From positions 7,220,272 through 7,284,271 of the forward strand of contig CP137675.1 of assembly GCA_037976565.1 (NCBI GenBank): a DNA stretch of 64,000 bases, read 5' to 3'. Shown here in pieces: positions 1 through 12,883 of the stretch. The notes under the pieces were generated by a model, which made no database searches, was not told the DNA's origin, and saw only the letters and a list, made by a program, of their open reading frames with translations. Origin of the DNA: Mesocentrotus franciscanus (Eukaryota; Echinodermata; Echinoidea; Camarodonta; Strongylocentrotidae). Every line of letters starts with the position of its first letter. Position 1 is the first letter of the stretch. Made by a program: the position numbers and the translations under genes.

Positions 1-639
1 CATAGAAGACGCGTTCCGTGCTAACATTGTTTTAGTCGGTTCGGAGAGGAGGAAATAACATACTTAAATGATCTTTTATGTGTTTGCTCAACTACGATAC
101 ATCTCTTCGAGAAGTGCCATCATCTATTACCCTTCTCAAATCCTGGAGACTTTGTTGACATTGATCACCATCATTTAGAGTCATTAAGTTGAATCGCCCT
201 TTAAAAAGGAACTATTATCTCAACTACAGACAGTCATTAGTGAAACATTGCTCGTAAGCCGGTTTCTCTAACTGTTGCTGTTGTATACAAATCAACTTCC
301 CTCGGTTCAGGCGAACTGGATCAGGTTTTGAGCATTGCATTTCTCACACACAAAAATGATTGTGGATAACTCGTTTTTGTCTTTTTTATCCCATGATAAT
401 TTCTTATACGTTTTTGTAATAAAGTTTTAGAATGATTGTAAGAGTGGGTACACATTGCGAAATGAGTAATATCCAGCAAAAATCACTCTTACCCCCCCTC
501 CTCTCTCTCTCTTTTTCCTTCTCGCTTACATATTAGAGCTCGACCTCCTACTTATCTGCTTATAACGGATTTACAAGTCCTTTATACATTTCAAAACACC
601 CTCCGACTCTCTGATGTCTCTTTATGTCTGCCTTTTTTC
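1..639. other. Unassigned AT-rich sequence
   Basis: No coding region, RNA gene or mobile element was recognised here. A short C/CT run sits at about 491-520. Open frames are short and have no recognisable motif. Confidence 0.5.
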
Positions 640-772
640 CCTCTTCCCCTCTTCCTCTCTCTCACTCTCTCTCTCTCTCTCTTTCTCTTTTTTTTCTTCT
701 CTCCCTCTCTCTCTCTATTTCTCGCTCGCTCACACACCCATGCCCACACACACATCCCCACCCACACACGCC
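640..772. repeat. CT then CA microsatellite
   Basis: A CT-rich tract (about 640-728) passes directly into a CA-rich tract (about 731-772). Open frames across it on both strands give Ser/Leu- or Arg/Glu-rich translations that simply reflect the dinucleotide repeat, so no gene is called. Confidence 0.85.
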
Positions 773-1995
773 CACCTGTGCATGTACTTATTTCAACAGA
801 CGTAAATCCAAGAGTGCACACCCACCAAACAGTGGGATGAAGTGGATAAGACTGTTGCTGATGTCTTTGATTTTTATAGTATAGACATGCAACAAACAAC
901 GACACATATCTGCATATGACGATTTCGTCCCATAAGTTTTGTTTCTTTAAAAACATAAATCCCCAGACATGTTGAACTTCTACTGGGTCAATAGCTTAAG
1001 GTAATAATCATGCTGCAAATTCAAATCAATTCAAATCAAATTTCTAGAAGTTATGTCACATCGAAATAAAGTGAATAATACAAATTTGATAATACATGTA
1101 ACATTGAATGGGTAAACAGATGACGTAAGCCAACAAAATCAACCCGAACCTCTCCTCTGTGTCTACATAATATCTTAGCTGCCACGCCCCCTTCCAGCAA
1201 GGGGGAAAAAATAATAAGATAGACATCACCCAGTAAGCAATAGTGCTAGTTTTTTTTTCATTCTGCGAGGCACATTCGTTGATCACTTTTGCCTCGATTT
1301 GTCCCCATTTTTCTGAAAACAAATTCAATTTCAGTTCTGCCTTGGTCTAGACTCAATTTGCACAGCCCATAGCACATCCAATTACTGGCACAATTTTCAC
1401 CATTCACAGCGTTTGGAAGAGGGTGGGGGGGGGGTGGGGTTGATTAATTCCTCTTCTGATAATTGCAACATACGCATGCTCATTGCTACGTTGTAAGCAA
1501 GTAATGGAGTAGTCAGATTAGATGACAGATTTGTAAAGATACAGTGCATGAAACTAAAGCCTGTATACGTCACAGAAAAGCAAGCATTACAACCAGACAG
1601 GAAATTATGAAATGACTGCTTTCTTACAAAGATGCAGGTTATACATGTATAATGCAATTTCACTATGTCTATTTGAATGGATTACATATAACATCGATAC
1701 CAATAATTGAAATACACTTACATATGGATATTAACTCAAAGGAATTTAGAATTAACAATTAGGGCAACCCCGATGATTAACGCCTCTTTCTAATTGTAGC
1801 AAAGTAACGAGCTACTAGTTTATTGGAGACATCAAAATATAGCACACAGAGAAAGGAGAAGTAGAATTATACAAATATTTCTTTAAAAATAAACTTTTAA
1901 AGACTAAAAAGCGGTATCCATATACGTAATTATCATGTACATGTCACATAGTATACCATTCTTGTAATACTATTCTAAAATCAAGAAATCCACGC
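773..1995. other. Unassigned sequence with a G-run
   Basis: Mostly AT-rich single-copy-looking DNA. Positions 1421-1440 are almost all G, broken by single T residues, and could form a quadruplex on the plus strand. The reverse-strand open frames here (88-90 codons) show no family motif and were not called as genes. Confidence 0.5.
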
Positions 1996-2214
1996 GAATG
2001 ATTGAAATCTAATACTGTACCTGTAGACCTGAAAATTGCCAAAACAATTCCTATATACATAAAAAGGGACCAAAAGATATATTCTCAAATTACAGACCCA
2101 TTTCATTACTTCCACTCTTCTCTCTAATCTATACCAGACTACACAATTTTCTTGATAAACACAGTTGTAATAAGCAGTTTGGATTTAGGGCTAGGTATTC
2201 AACTGATCATGCTC

Positions 2215-2219
2215 TTTTG
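2215..2219 (+). other. SINE target-site duplication, left copy
   Basis: TTTTG here is repeated at 2498-2502 on the other side of the SINE. The interrupted codons ctt ttg gat read through once one copy is removed. Confidence 0.8.
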
Positions 2220-2497
2220 TAGAGGTTTAGAGGTGTCGTGGTCGAGTGGATACGTCACTGGACACAAGGTCCGCGGTTCGAGTCCCGCGGACTAATGTCC
2301 TTTGGCAAGACATTGATCTACATTTGCCACACTCAACCCAGGTGATGTAAATGGGTACCTGGCAGGAATTAATTCCTTGAAATACTAGAGCGCCGTAATG
2401 GCAGCGATACTAAAGCCAGGGTAATAATCGGGAGCGCCAGGAGTGTCAAGTCTGACAGATATGAGCGCTATACAAGAACCCAATATCATTATTATTA
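2220..2497 (+). mobile_element. tRNA-derived SINE inserted in a LINE
   Basis: A tRNA-like head carries an A box, TGGTCGAGTGG (2239-2249), and a B box, GGTTCGAGTCC (2275-2285), the internal RNA polymerase III promoter. It is followed by a unique body and a tail beginning GAGCGCTATACAAGAACC that ends in ATT repeats (about 2488-2500). The insertion is flanked by TTTTG at 2215-2219 and 2498-2502. Removing the insert and one TTTTG copy restores an open reverse-transcriptase frame across the junction (ALLDFLI), so the boundaries are firm. SINEs of this type are non-coding and are mobilised by a partner LINE. Which LINE drives it is not shown here. Confidence 0.9.
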
Positions 2498-2502
2498 TTT
2501 TG
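2498..2502 (+). other. SINE target-site duplication, right copy
   Basis: This is the partner of 2215-2219, directly after the ATT-rich SINE tail. Confidence 0.8.
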
Positions 2503-3870
2503 GATTTTTTAATACAAGTATCAAAGGCAGTTAAAACAGATACATCATTGTTGGTATATTTTTAGATTTTAAGAAAGCTTTCGATTCAATTAACCATGAC
2601 GATTCTCCTTTCAAAACTTTAATATTATGGAATTCGTGGTGTTACCCTTAAATTATTTCGCAGTTATCTAAATGATCGCAAATAATTCACTGTTTTGATT
2701 TCTCAAAATTCAAGTTTACAATCAGTTTCCTGTGGCATTCCGCAGGGGTCAATTATAGACCCCCTTCTCTTTTTAATTTATATAAATGATTTACATTCAG
2801 TCTCTCCCATTTTGAATTTTACGCTGTTCGCGGACGATACGAATATATCTTATAAGCATACAGATGTTGAATGCCTGACCCAAAAATCTGAACATTAAAC
2901 TCCTAAAATTTAGTGAGTGGATTAACGCAAATAAACATACAAATTCAACAAAGTTCTTAGGTATTAATATTGATAAAGATCTGAAGTGGAAAACACACGT
3001 CTATATGAAGTTCTATATGCAAAGTGTCTAGAACAATAGGAACTATGAGTAAACTAAAATACATCTTGCCAACCAATATTCTTATAATGTTATATAACTT
3101 ACTAATCTTGCCTTACATATCCTACTGTAGCATTATATGGGGTTTGTAAACAACATTTACTTGATCGTATTTTCCTCCTTCAAAAAAGAGCAGTTCGTAT
3201 AATTTGCCACAAGCCATTTTTAAGTCCAAGCAGACCTCTATTCTTGAAATTGAATATTCTCCCAATTTCATTATTACATGATTTTCAACTCTGTGTTTGT
3301 ATGCATTAATATTATCGTAACCTGTAACCAGAAATTTGTTGTAATATATTTCAGAGCAATAAAGATATCCATAGATATAATACCAGGATTTCAGCAGACA
3401 CTCGTGTAATATATGGTCATTCTTCATTTTCAAATAGTATTTTTTTATGCCAAGGACACACTATCTGGAACAAACTACCCCAAAACTTAAACGGTGTCCA
3501 TCTTTAAACAATTTAAAGCATAATCTAAAATTTCATCTGATGCAGAAGCTTTGAATTCGACAATCACACTTTTGTATGTGTGTAGTTTACCTTTGTATTA
3601 TTGTATTACTTCTTTGTCCCTTTTGTTGTTGTTAATTTTTTAGGATAATCTACCTATAAGTTTCTGTAACTTTTTGGATGATCCAACCACTACGTAATTT
3701 CCTTTAGTGTATTTCCATTTTATTGGCTTTATCTATCATATTTGCAAGAAATATTTTATTGTATTCTTTGACTTTATATGTTTTTATGAAAGTGATGAAT
3801 AAATTCAATTCAATTTAATTCAATAACCTACATCATGTCATTTTCCCCAAACATTCCCCCCAAGAAAAAA

Positions 3871-3902
3871 TATAATATATATATATACATATATATATAT
3901 AT
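3871..3902. repeat. AT microsatellite
   Basis: An imperfect (AT)n run lies about 50 bp beyond the LINE 3' tail. Confidence 0.85.
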
Positions 3903-6900
3903 CAAAGGAGTGCATAAAATAAACCTGCAATATGTCATCAATGGTAGATATGAATGTATCAAACTAAAAATTGATACTGTTACTAAGTCACATTCCTAAG
4001 TATTTCACCATTTTAGAAAATATAACACGTGGAATTTCTCCAAAAAAGCAATAGTTTGGGTATGATCTTGTTTTTTTGGTAACAAAAGGGAACATGTACA
4101 TTCGGTGATCACTTTTTGGAGGAGTCAATCACATGCAGTTCAATTACAGCGCAGCAGTGCAGTACAAGTTTAATAATTCATTAATTACCATGGGACGAGG
4201 TAACTGCCTCAAAGCTCCAATTTGGGACAGACATAGGACCGACGTCCCTAGAAGCAATCAATCTAGTTTTCATCTGCAGTGAGTCAGGTAATGAATTCAC
4301 AGCTGCTCCAACCGGTCCTAAAGTGATGTCCAGGAAAGTGACGTCCAAGTCAGTGGACCGGATTCCCTTTGTCCATCACTCCAGTACTCCTACATCTTAA
4401 CTCAATTGAAGGTCATTTCGTGTTATTGTAGGTGGCATATCCGACCTTAGAATGGAAGGAATACCCTTCAGTAATCAGCTGGGAATCTTGATGAGATCAA
4501 GGATTCTGAGAAAATCTTCACACACAAAAAAAAATCACCTTTCCTCCTTTTGTTTGCACAATAAATACGAATGATAATGCTTAATGCCGCTATGGTAGGA
4601 ATCAAGCCACTATTCTGACAAGATTCTGCAATCAGCATGGCAATGTGGCAAATTAGTAATGACTAACGACGATACAAATTACATTTTTTTTTTTTTACTT
4701 CAAACTCATTGGCAGTTTGGAAGGACATTGAATATGTTTGCCATTACCTATAGTCCTACACCATTTCTTGTCCCTCTGGCCGTGGATGATAACAGGACAA
4801 AAAATGGAATCCTTCATTCCTGGCAGAAACGTTACTCCCTATTTTTTTTTTCTGAATACTTTCAAGAACCGGCAAAGTATAGATCTCTAATCTGGGGAAG
4901 GCAAGTAAAACCATCTTTTCCTTCAATAATTCTTCTCAAGTTTTAAATTTTCCATTACGTTGCCATTAGCTGTCACTTTCTGCACTACTGATGATACGGC
5001 TTTTAACAGCTTAGTCCTGCCGAAGGGATTACGTGAATAATGTAGCTGTAATCCACCTGTGTCCATCTAGGGGTAGTGGGCTGCCTGTGACTCTAATGGC
5101 CGCAAACTGTGCTTAATATTTAAAATATAGCATCCTCCAGTGTTCTTTGGGAAAGTGGAAGAGTTGTATTGTCCAACTTATTATATGAACTTTTAAAATC
5201 TACTTCCGCATCTTAATTGGTAACGCCCTTTCTGTCAAGACGTAATTTGATCACAGAGTGTCAAGATAGACAGCATACAGATTGAACATAGTTTTATCTA
5301 GGTGATCAATTTTTACAAAGTTATTGTATATTAATTACTTCTTACATGTCCAAATATATCTTGAAATTAAAAAAAAAGCAAGCAAAAAAAAAAAGAGAAA
5401 AAAATAGCGAAACCAAAATTATAATTCATAAGGAAAGAGTAATTGTAAAGTGTTATAACCCTAGTTATTAATATACAATAATTACTTTGTAAAAATTGCA
5501 TTTCCATCTTGCTGTGAGTTTATATTCGCAAATTTCGTCACAGATGGGGGTTACATAGAAGAATAGTGTCTCATTTGAAATATGTGGAATAGAATATATA
5601 AACAAGTGAAGTCTTAATGATCAAATTTTGGAATATTACAGTAGCCCCTTTCTACTGTACTTTTAACGTAGCAAAATTATGACACTGCTTAGATATCGTC
5701 TACTTTTAAAATCTTCTCGTGGTATAGGTCTATATTTTCCTTGTGTTTTCTTTTATCTTCTTGGAAATCATATAGGCAGCGGTCTAAATTAGTTTAAAGG
5801 CAGTTTTTGTGATTTTCTGTTCTTTAGATGAAAATGTATTGCTTCCACAAAGAATTATATCGCCTTAAGTATCCACAATCCTTTCCATTTCCTCCTGGCA
5901 TTACATCAGTTAATGTGAGATTAAGGTTTACGAAGAGTGGTTTGTACCAATATATCCTTAGACTTAGATGCGATGTCTTGTGTTATGATTTTCAGAAGAC
6001 TATTGGGTCTAATATATATATATGCTGATGTATCACCCACGCTACAGCAGTAGTATATCTAAAAGTTATACACACAAGAGCGAAACGATTACAAATTGAA
6101 AGGTTTTCCACCACTGAAAGGGTTTTGGAATGTTCCAAAACATGCCCCTTTCCATCAAAATAACCCATGCAAGACTTTTTTAAATTGTATATATTGAAAT
6201 ATTGCTGCTCAATATTCCATTTGTGTAAGATTTGTTCATTAATATTCGTTAGAGATGCCTCACTGAACTTTCGTATAGTCCTGAAACTAGTGTAGCTAAA
6301 AGCCTTAATCTGCTTTCTGCCCACTTTAATCTCTAACGTCAGGTGGGAGAATATTATAGAACCAAGCTAAAGTCGCGAAATTACCTCATGAATAATATTG
6401 GTGAGAATGGTATGGTATCTTTCTTATTTTCATCGAGATAGTTTTTAATCCTTCGACAGGTAACGACGCCAACGTAATCTTAACACAATGCTTTCCTGAT
6501 AAAGAGTTTGTTTGCAATGTATATACACGCTTTTAATTATGGAAATACACTAAGAAAGAAAAAAAACTCGTAAGAGCTGAGGAATGGATTGGAAATGAAT
6601 AGTTTCTGTACTTGAAGAACATGCTGATCCCAATGACATACCCCGAACAGAAGGGCTCATAATACGTGTATCAGATATAATGACAAGAAAAAAAAGCTTA
6701 TTGATCGAGTGATAATGTTTAAATATCATATAATTACCTTTTTTCTGATAATGTGACGCTACATATGAAAAGGAAAAGAAAGAAAAAAAAAAAAAAAAGC
6801 CCTTTAAATCGCGAAATGTAGACAATCTACACCTCCGCTTATCAGTTCAGGATATAGTAATGTAAGATTTTCTTTACACTTTAAAATTCTTTTGGATGAA

Positions 6901-7729
6901 ACCCGAAATCGATCACCACAAAAATCAGCCTTGCCTGTTTATACTTTCCTGAAAATTGTGTAACTTGTGGGCTACAGACATCTATCTGTAAGAAATAACA
7001 ATTCAAACGTCAATATTGGGCACGTGATTAATCAAACAAAGCCTCATACTTTTTACCCACCAACTAAATAAGAGTCGTAAACACCCTCACCTGTGGAAAG
7101 TAATAAAAGCATGATATTTATTTCTAATTTGAATCAGGATTGTGCATGAATTGAAATCAAAGTATACAATACCAGAAGAAATACTGCTCTTTGGCTAAAT
7201 AGCGCCAACTACCTGCCAGAGGCTGGAGGGCAATGGTATAGACATGGCACTATATTATCGGTTCTCTGCACCAGTACAACCTGCAAATGGAACCCATGTA
7301 CTCAACTGAGTGACAGTTCTTTTCGACATGTTGGAAGAAATATTCCTTTTAACCAGAATAGATGATTATTTCATACTTATTCAGCCTAGATTCAACTCCA
7401 TTGCAATCAATCAACCAATGACAGTAATGAACCCCATCCACGACTCGGTATAGACGTAGAGTTCTTTGTATGGCTTATAACGAACCTGGTGGAACCACTA
7501 GGAAGATAAAAAGCGGTCCAAAGCAAAAGCTCATGACCATAAAATTGATTCTGAGTGCAAAATACCAGCTTAGCCTATGATACGGATGTTAAATAGAACT
7601 TTGTATACATGAAACAATTAATACATGTTGTGGTCATGGAATCTAGTAAAACGTATGCTAAGTCCCACCGAAAAACCCCGCACCTGGCTGGGTGAGCCGG
7701 TCACGCATGACACACTTGGCATACTCTAT
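3903..7729. other. Unassigned AT-rich sequence
   Basis: No gene or element was recognised in about 3.8 kb. There are homopolymer runs of T (about 4685-4699) and A (about 6785-6799). The open frames at 4659-4946, 5828-6028 and 5992-6324 lack motifs and look like chance frames. Confidence 0.5.
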
Positions 7730-7997
7730 TTGTTTCTTTTTTTCCTCTTCTTCTTCTTCTTCTCCTTCTCCTTCTCCTCCGTCTTCTTCCTTTTTTCTCA
7801 TTCTCCTTTCTCTTGTTATTTTTCTTCTTCTTTTACTAATGCTTTTTCTTCTTCTTTTCCCCCTTTTCTTATTCTTCATCTTTTCTGCCTCTTTTTTCTG
7901 CTTCTTTTGTTGTTGCTGTGATCGTCTTCTTCATCATCATCATCATCATCATCTTCTTCTTCTTCTTCTTCTTATTCTTCATCATCATCATCATCGT

Positions 7998-8029
<32 letters not shown>

Positions 8030-8101
8030 TTTCTTCTTCTTCTTCTTTTTCTTCTCCTCCATCATATCCATCTTCTTCTAGTCCTTCTTCTTCTTCTTCT
8101 T
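7730..8101. repeat. CTT/CAT trinucleotide tract
   Basis: This 370-bp pyrimidine-rich tract is built of CTT and TTC runs with CTCC interruptions, then alternating blocks of CAT (about 7932-7952, 7979-7993, 7999-8029) and CTT. Frames across it translate to Ser, Phe, Leu, His or Ile runs depending on phase, so the open frames there are artefacts of the repeat. Confidence 0.93.
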
Positions 8102-9966
8102 AATTATCTCCTTCTTCAACACATGTTCTCAACTCTTCACTGATCTGTCCATGAGGAATGGCTACACAATCAAGAAATCAATTACCATCGCGCCCCAGAG
8201 TCTAAGGGGATAAACTATAAACATATGTGGCTTACACCACTTGCTTTTGTCTCCTTACCATTTGCATGATGTGTGCACATAAATATACCGCAGCCACACC
8301 GGAAAGACCGACACCTGACCAACACTACACTAAACTAAGATTTATGTTATTCTGAATAGCCAATATTTTGTCAGTTGAGTTAAGTAGAGGACCTGATATT
8401 ACTTGTTTTAAAGTGCGATGTCGACATAATCCTGGCATGTCTATTTTCGTTTTGGTCTTAATTTTGTGATATTCTGTATAAATGATGACACAATGCCGGT
8501 ATAGTTCCTTATTTCAAAACTTCACATTCCAAGATATCAATGAAGTATTAATGTTGAGGAAACAATGTTTTGATTGACAATGGCAGTCTATTTAGAAAGT
8601 GTGCATGAAAGTTGTTTTTAGCAACAAGTTTCAACTTGACCTGACGTAGTTACAACATTGACAAATGACAATCATCAAGAGAAGTAATAGAATGAAAAAG
8701 ATGTGAAGAAACCCCTGTGGTGACGATTTTACGTGAGAAATACACAATATATTTCTATATTCCATAACATTTCTTATGGATGATATAACCTTAAGTTTTC
8801 TTCTTGATGAACATATTGATTACGTTTTGCTTCGACCCAACTCTCGCTGATTTGAGTTAGTTGCATGAAACCATACACATGTGCCTCAGAAAGCACTTCA
8901 GCTATGACCTTCTCTTCCAATTAATGTCAATTTTATATTGAACTAAAAATCTCGATGGACTTACTTATTTTCCGTTTACATTTAATGGTATTGGATTCGT
9001 ACAGTTTATTTTTCCCGGGAAGATGTGTTCATAATAACTCCAGTATTTCACTGGCTTTACCTGCATGTAAAAAACGCTCACAACGATTGAAAAACAACAA
9101 CACTATTTGGAACTTCATTTTGAGTGACATAATTATGCCTATTGCCAACGATAACATTCACTAATTCTGCCAGTGGTGAGTAATATTTTCAGAGTAAACG
9201 ATGGACACATAATTATGCATCTCAGTTTATGTTACGTCGAGCCGTTAACCACTATAGCTTTAACTCATCTTCCCCCTGCCCGTCTCAACCCTCTGGCGTC
9301 CCCACTCGCCATGTTCGCTGATTGGAGTTCATCCGATTTCGTGATTTCTTTCTCTTCCTTCATTGTACTTCTTCTTCCAGCATTGACAAACGAGAGCGAT
9401 AAAGCATAACCTGGTTGATACTAATTAGTGTCAAGTTGCTCACATCAGGCGGGATTTAATTAAAGAGTTTGTTCATGGGATCTATCTCCCAGCTTTGATA
9501 ATGTTTTTTGCAATCCCCAGTGAGAGTATGCGTTGGATGCAGCTTGGTAAATAGATCCATCGCGAAGTTGAGACATCAAGTCGCATACCGTTAATATATC
9601 AACCATTAAAGGGAGACGGGCAGGCTGGCCATGTGAGAGCATGTTTCTTGTGATTGATTTGAAGGAAATGACAAAAAAGAAAACATGGTTGAGGTAACAA
9701 ATAATTGTAGAAAACATGAAAACGCCAAAAGAGGACTGGACGTTCTTACTTCCATCTAACAAAAAATATTCGACACGAAAGCCCTTTTAAAGGGTAGGCT
9801 AAGATTAAACACGGATTAAAATGTAATCTTTAATGTAGAATAAGGGATATTTATTTAGTGTATTTATCTTATTCGAACAAAATTATTATTGGAACAAAAG
9901 GTACGGCTTTCAAGGAAATAATTTATATTTCTAACTAACTCTCCTACACATGAAACAACTGATAAA
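8102..9966. other. Unassigned sequence
   Basis: No gene was recognised. A short piece at about 8285-8320 (GACCGACACCTGACC) resembles one at about 19555-19580 and may be a relic of the same inverted-repeat family. Open frames at 8955-9164 and 9173-9409 have no motif. Confidence 0.45.
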
Positions 9967-9994
9967 AGTAGACAATAGTTGTCTATTGTCTACT
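9967..9994. repeat. Perfect short palindrome
   Basis: The arms AGTAGACAAT (9967-9976) and ATTGTCTACT (9985-9994) are perfect reverse complements around AGTTGTCT. A second pairing (AGACAA with TTGTCT) is possible inside it, so two alternative hairpins could form. No function is assigned. Confidence 0.8.
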
Positions 9995-11330
9995 ATAATG
10001 TAGGCAAAAAGTTGGCGTAAATATTCACATCTGAATGATACACGCTGTTAAAGATAAAACAACAACACATCCAATCTCGTCAAATTACATTCAGTACGCT
10101 TTTGTCAGATTAAAAGAACGACATTAAAACTACGCCCATAGAAGTAATGAAACAATGCTACATTTCTTGTGGTGGACGTAAAAGACATCAGATAACGGGG
10201 GCTTTGCTTCTAGGAAGTAACCGACCCCAAGCCCCTTAACCCCATTTTTCCAGCTATCTACGCCCCTAACGACATGACCTGTTACTCGGTGATGCCTGTA
10301 AATTGATGGTGATGTATCGCTTCGCCCTGGGTGTAACGTCATGACAGTGATTTGATTAGTTGACGACTTCTCCTACACGCTACAGGCCAATCTCCTCTCC
10401 CATTCCACCTACTTCTCTTCTGTTATACACCCCTAACCATTACCGTTTTCCCTGCTTTGCATATAATATCTTTACAAAGCAATTTACCTATTTCCATTGG
10501 CGCATTGTTGTAGAGTGCCAGTGAGGTTGACATAATATCTAGCATGACCGTAACTAGATGCGAAGTAAGTTATTAAACGAGAAAAAAATTTATAGAACTA
10601 TACGTGTTTTTCCCTGTTTTCTGGTTTGTTAAAAAGATTGACTTTGTAGCAAAAAAATATACATTTTCCTTATCACAATGGTAAAATTCTATTCAAACCG
10701 TATTAGGCTATATATCAGTGACTCAAATTTATACAGTTCAACCCACCTACCTTATATTGGTTCATCCCATTGATGTAGCTAATTTGGGGGAGGAGGGGGT
10801 ACCAAACCCTAATTATAAATATTAACTAATCATAGATATTCTATAGCACAATCATCATTCTGCAGAAACATGTTTTGTCTGCTAAGGTGACCCAATCCTG
10901 CTTTCTTGATTGGGCCGCCCCTCCAAGCATTAAATCTGACGCCACGCCCCAAGTAAAGATTTTAAAAAAAAACTGTTCTTGAATATAAATAAGTCAGATG
11001 GACGTGCTTACCACATCCCCATCAACACGGATGACTTCATGACTTACAATTTGTTTGAATTAAGAATTCGAGAATGACTGTCAAAGGTGAACAGTACAAT
11101 CCTCCTGCCCTCCCTTCCCAGCCCGCTCCCCTCGCTCATCACATTTTATCTCTATTTTTCTTATTCTGAATATCTTTCTAATCGTTCGTTTTCAATCTTT
11201 CTTTTCATTTGTACACTGTTCATATTCTTTGTTGCCTTTTTCATTTTTTTTTCTCCGTATGAGCGATATTTGTATTCCTACCTCCCATATTTACGTCCGA
11301 CTCTTTCTCCTCTTTTGTCTGTCCCATTCC
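9995..11330. other. Unassigned sequence
   Basis: I see nothing assignable. The reverse-strand 70-codon frame at 10130-10342 has no family features. Confidence 0.45.
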
Positions 11331-11400
11331 CCTCTCTCTCTCGCTCTCTCTCTCTCCCTCTCTCTATTCATCTATCTATCTCTCTCTCTCTCTCTCTTCC
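11331..11400. repeat. CT microsatellite
   Basis: A (CT)n tract with CTAT interruptions. It accounts for the Ser/Leu-rich part of a 168-codon open frame (11087-11593), the longest low-complexity frame in this part of the window. Confidence 0.9.
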
Positions 11401-12298
11401 TGTTTATATACTTATCAAATCTACCCATTTTAACTACATCACCGACAACAGATCAATAACAAAGTCGGATTTAGGTACTTATTTACACCGGTTTCGAATT
11501 CTTATTTCCGGAAGGAAACTCAAATTGAGGCTTATGTATATTGATCGATTCATATTACAGACAATAATTGCAGTTTTCACCATGACGGTTTAAACGAAAA
11601 TGCATCTCTTATACTAAAATGCCTAATGGTGCGACCCAATCCACAGTGCTGTCATGCGAGTATAAAAGTAATGACATACCGCGTCTCAAGATTCTAGGCC
11701 TCTGATTGGTCAACATTGCAGCCATGAAATTAACTACTGACTGCTGGACAGTATAGCGAAACATACTGACCAGGCATATTTATATTTGCGCGTACAATGA
11801 CTAAGGACGCAATAGATGCAATAACTGCATTTACATTGCAACCAAAAATCCTTTGATTCTTATGTTTTTCTAATTTTTGCTAGGAATCAATAATAATGTT
11901 CCTCAATTTTGATCACTTCCAATCATATTAATAATGTTATATTACCGTATCCATATGACTGTATAAACAGACACATTTCTGCATTTAGCATGCATTTACA
12001 TGCATAGTATTAACAGCTCTTTTTCAATCCTTTTTTTTATAATAATCCTAACAGTAATTGATCTACATGTATATTACCGTATATAGGAACACCCATTTTG
12101 CTGCATTGGTGTTTACCTTATCTTTATATTTTGTTTTATGTATGCACCAGCCAATGTAGAGAGCCTCTCGACAGAATTTTTAAATTCTTTTTCGGTGATC
12201 CCCAGGCATTAGCTGGTGCTAAATATCATACTGTTAATGTTCAATCATTTTATCAACCCTGCGATGTTTTCTATGTTTTGTATCATCTTGCCTGGAAA
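11401..12298. other. Unassigned sequence, possible retroelement 3' flank
   Basis: No gene was recognised. The last 200 bases run into a long A-rich tail, so they could be the 3' end of an old retroposed sequence, but no protein or SINE motif supports this. Confidence 0.35.
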
Positions 12299-12345
12299 TT
12301 AAAAAAAAATATATAAAAAAAAAATAAATAAAAAAAAAAAAAAAT
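12299..12345 (+). repeat. A-rich tract
   Basis: A 47-bp run of nearly pure A with a few T residues. It could be a decayed poly(A) tail or a simple A-rich repeat. Confidence 0.8.
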
Positions 12346-12667
12346 AGTCGAATTTTCTTCCCTTCAGGTGTTTCGCCGGTAGTGTTGCAGTGTAAACGCA
12401 AACTTCGGTACGATACCGGTTTTTGCTCACGCGACTCTCCTCGCTCTCGTGCTAACACATGCATGGCACCGACAAGAGGCGCCTGTACACTACTCACCCC
12501 CAACAAATCGGAATGACCATGAACTTCGACGGTTTTTTAATGGGTTTTTCGCGTAGTCTAAATGGCATTCACCCAATATCGACGATTTTGCAAAATAATG
12601 TTTGGGCTGTGTGAATGGGCCTAAGATATCCCTTTTATTTGAATCCACAAGCGGTATGCGGTATATA

Positions 12668-12816
12668 AAACAAATATTGAATGCTGAATTTTCGGGTCAC
12701 CATTAAAACTATAGCTTCTCTGTGACCTCGAGACTGCACTATGCCCCTCGACTACGTCTCGGAGCACCTTGGGCAATAGTTTTAACTGTGCCCGTCAAAG
12801 CAGTTAATATTTGTTT
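12668..12816. mobile_element. Foldback MITE-like element A
   Basis: The left end starts AAACAAATATTGAATGCTG and the right end is CAGTTAATATTTGTTT, its imperfect reverse complement. Pairing extends inward through a TTAAAACTAT block on both sides and a CTCGAGAC / GTCTCGGAG core. The element is about 149 bp and non-coding, typical of a non-autonomous DNA transposon relic. No clear target duplication was found. Confidence 0.75.
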
Positions 12817-12883
12817 AATATTAGATAGCTCTTACAGATACAAAGTTGTGATTAAAGTGTTATCGAGGCTATCTGATATAACA

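Larger units (their letters stand above)
1996..3824 (+). pseudogene. Decayed non-LTR retrotransposon (CR1/L2/Jockey-type), 5'-truncated, split by a SINE
   Basis: This is the RT-to-3'-end part of a LINE. Such elements encode an endonuclease/reverse transcriptase that copies its own RNA at a nicked target. In order I see the NYRPIS-type motif (about 2089-2106, SNYRPISLL in one frame), a GIFLDFKKAFDSINHD block (2553-2600), a CGIPQGSI..PLLFLIYINDL block (within 2695-2800) and FADDTN, the catalytic-type box (2827-2844). The STKFLGINID and LPYISYC..IWG thumb/connector blocks follow (about 2945-3140). The endonuclease half is missing. Several stops and frame changes separate the blocks, and about 50 residues seem deleted between SEWINANK and STKFLG. 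The 3' end at about 3797-3824 is a short CAATT/ATTCA-type tandem tail rather than plain poly(A). A SINE interrupts it at 2220-2497. Clade assignment is from motif style only. Confidence 0.88.

Noticed and set aside
2229..2300. A genuine tRNA gene
   Set aside because: A and B boxes are present, but the sequence continues into a SINE body and ATT tail with target duplications.
4191..4290. Possible exon with GTGAGT/GTAAT donor-like sequences
   Set aside because: The open stretch is about 30 codons with no protein motif or acceptor pairing.
7692..8081. Open frames with Ser, His, Ile and Phe runs
   Set aside because: All are phase readings of the CTT/CAT repeat.
11087..11593. 168-codon plus-strand open frame
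   Set aside because: Ser/Leu/Phe-rich over a CT tract, with no motif; composition explains its length.
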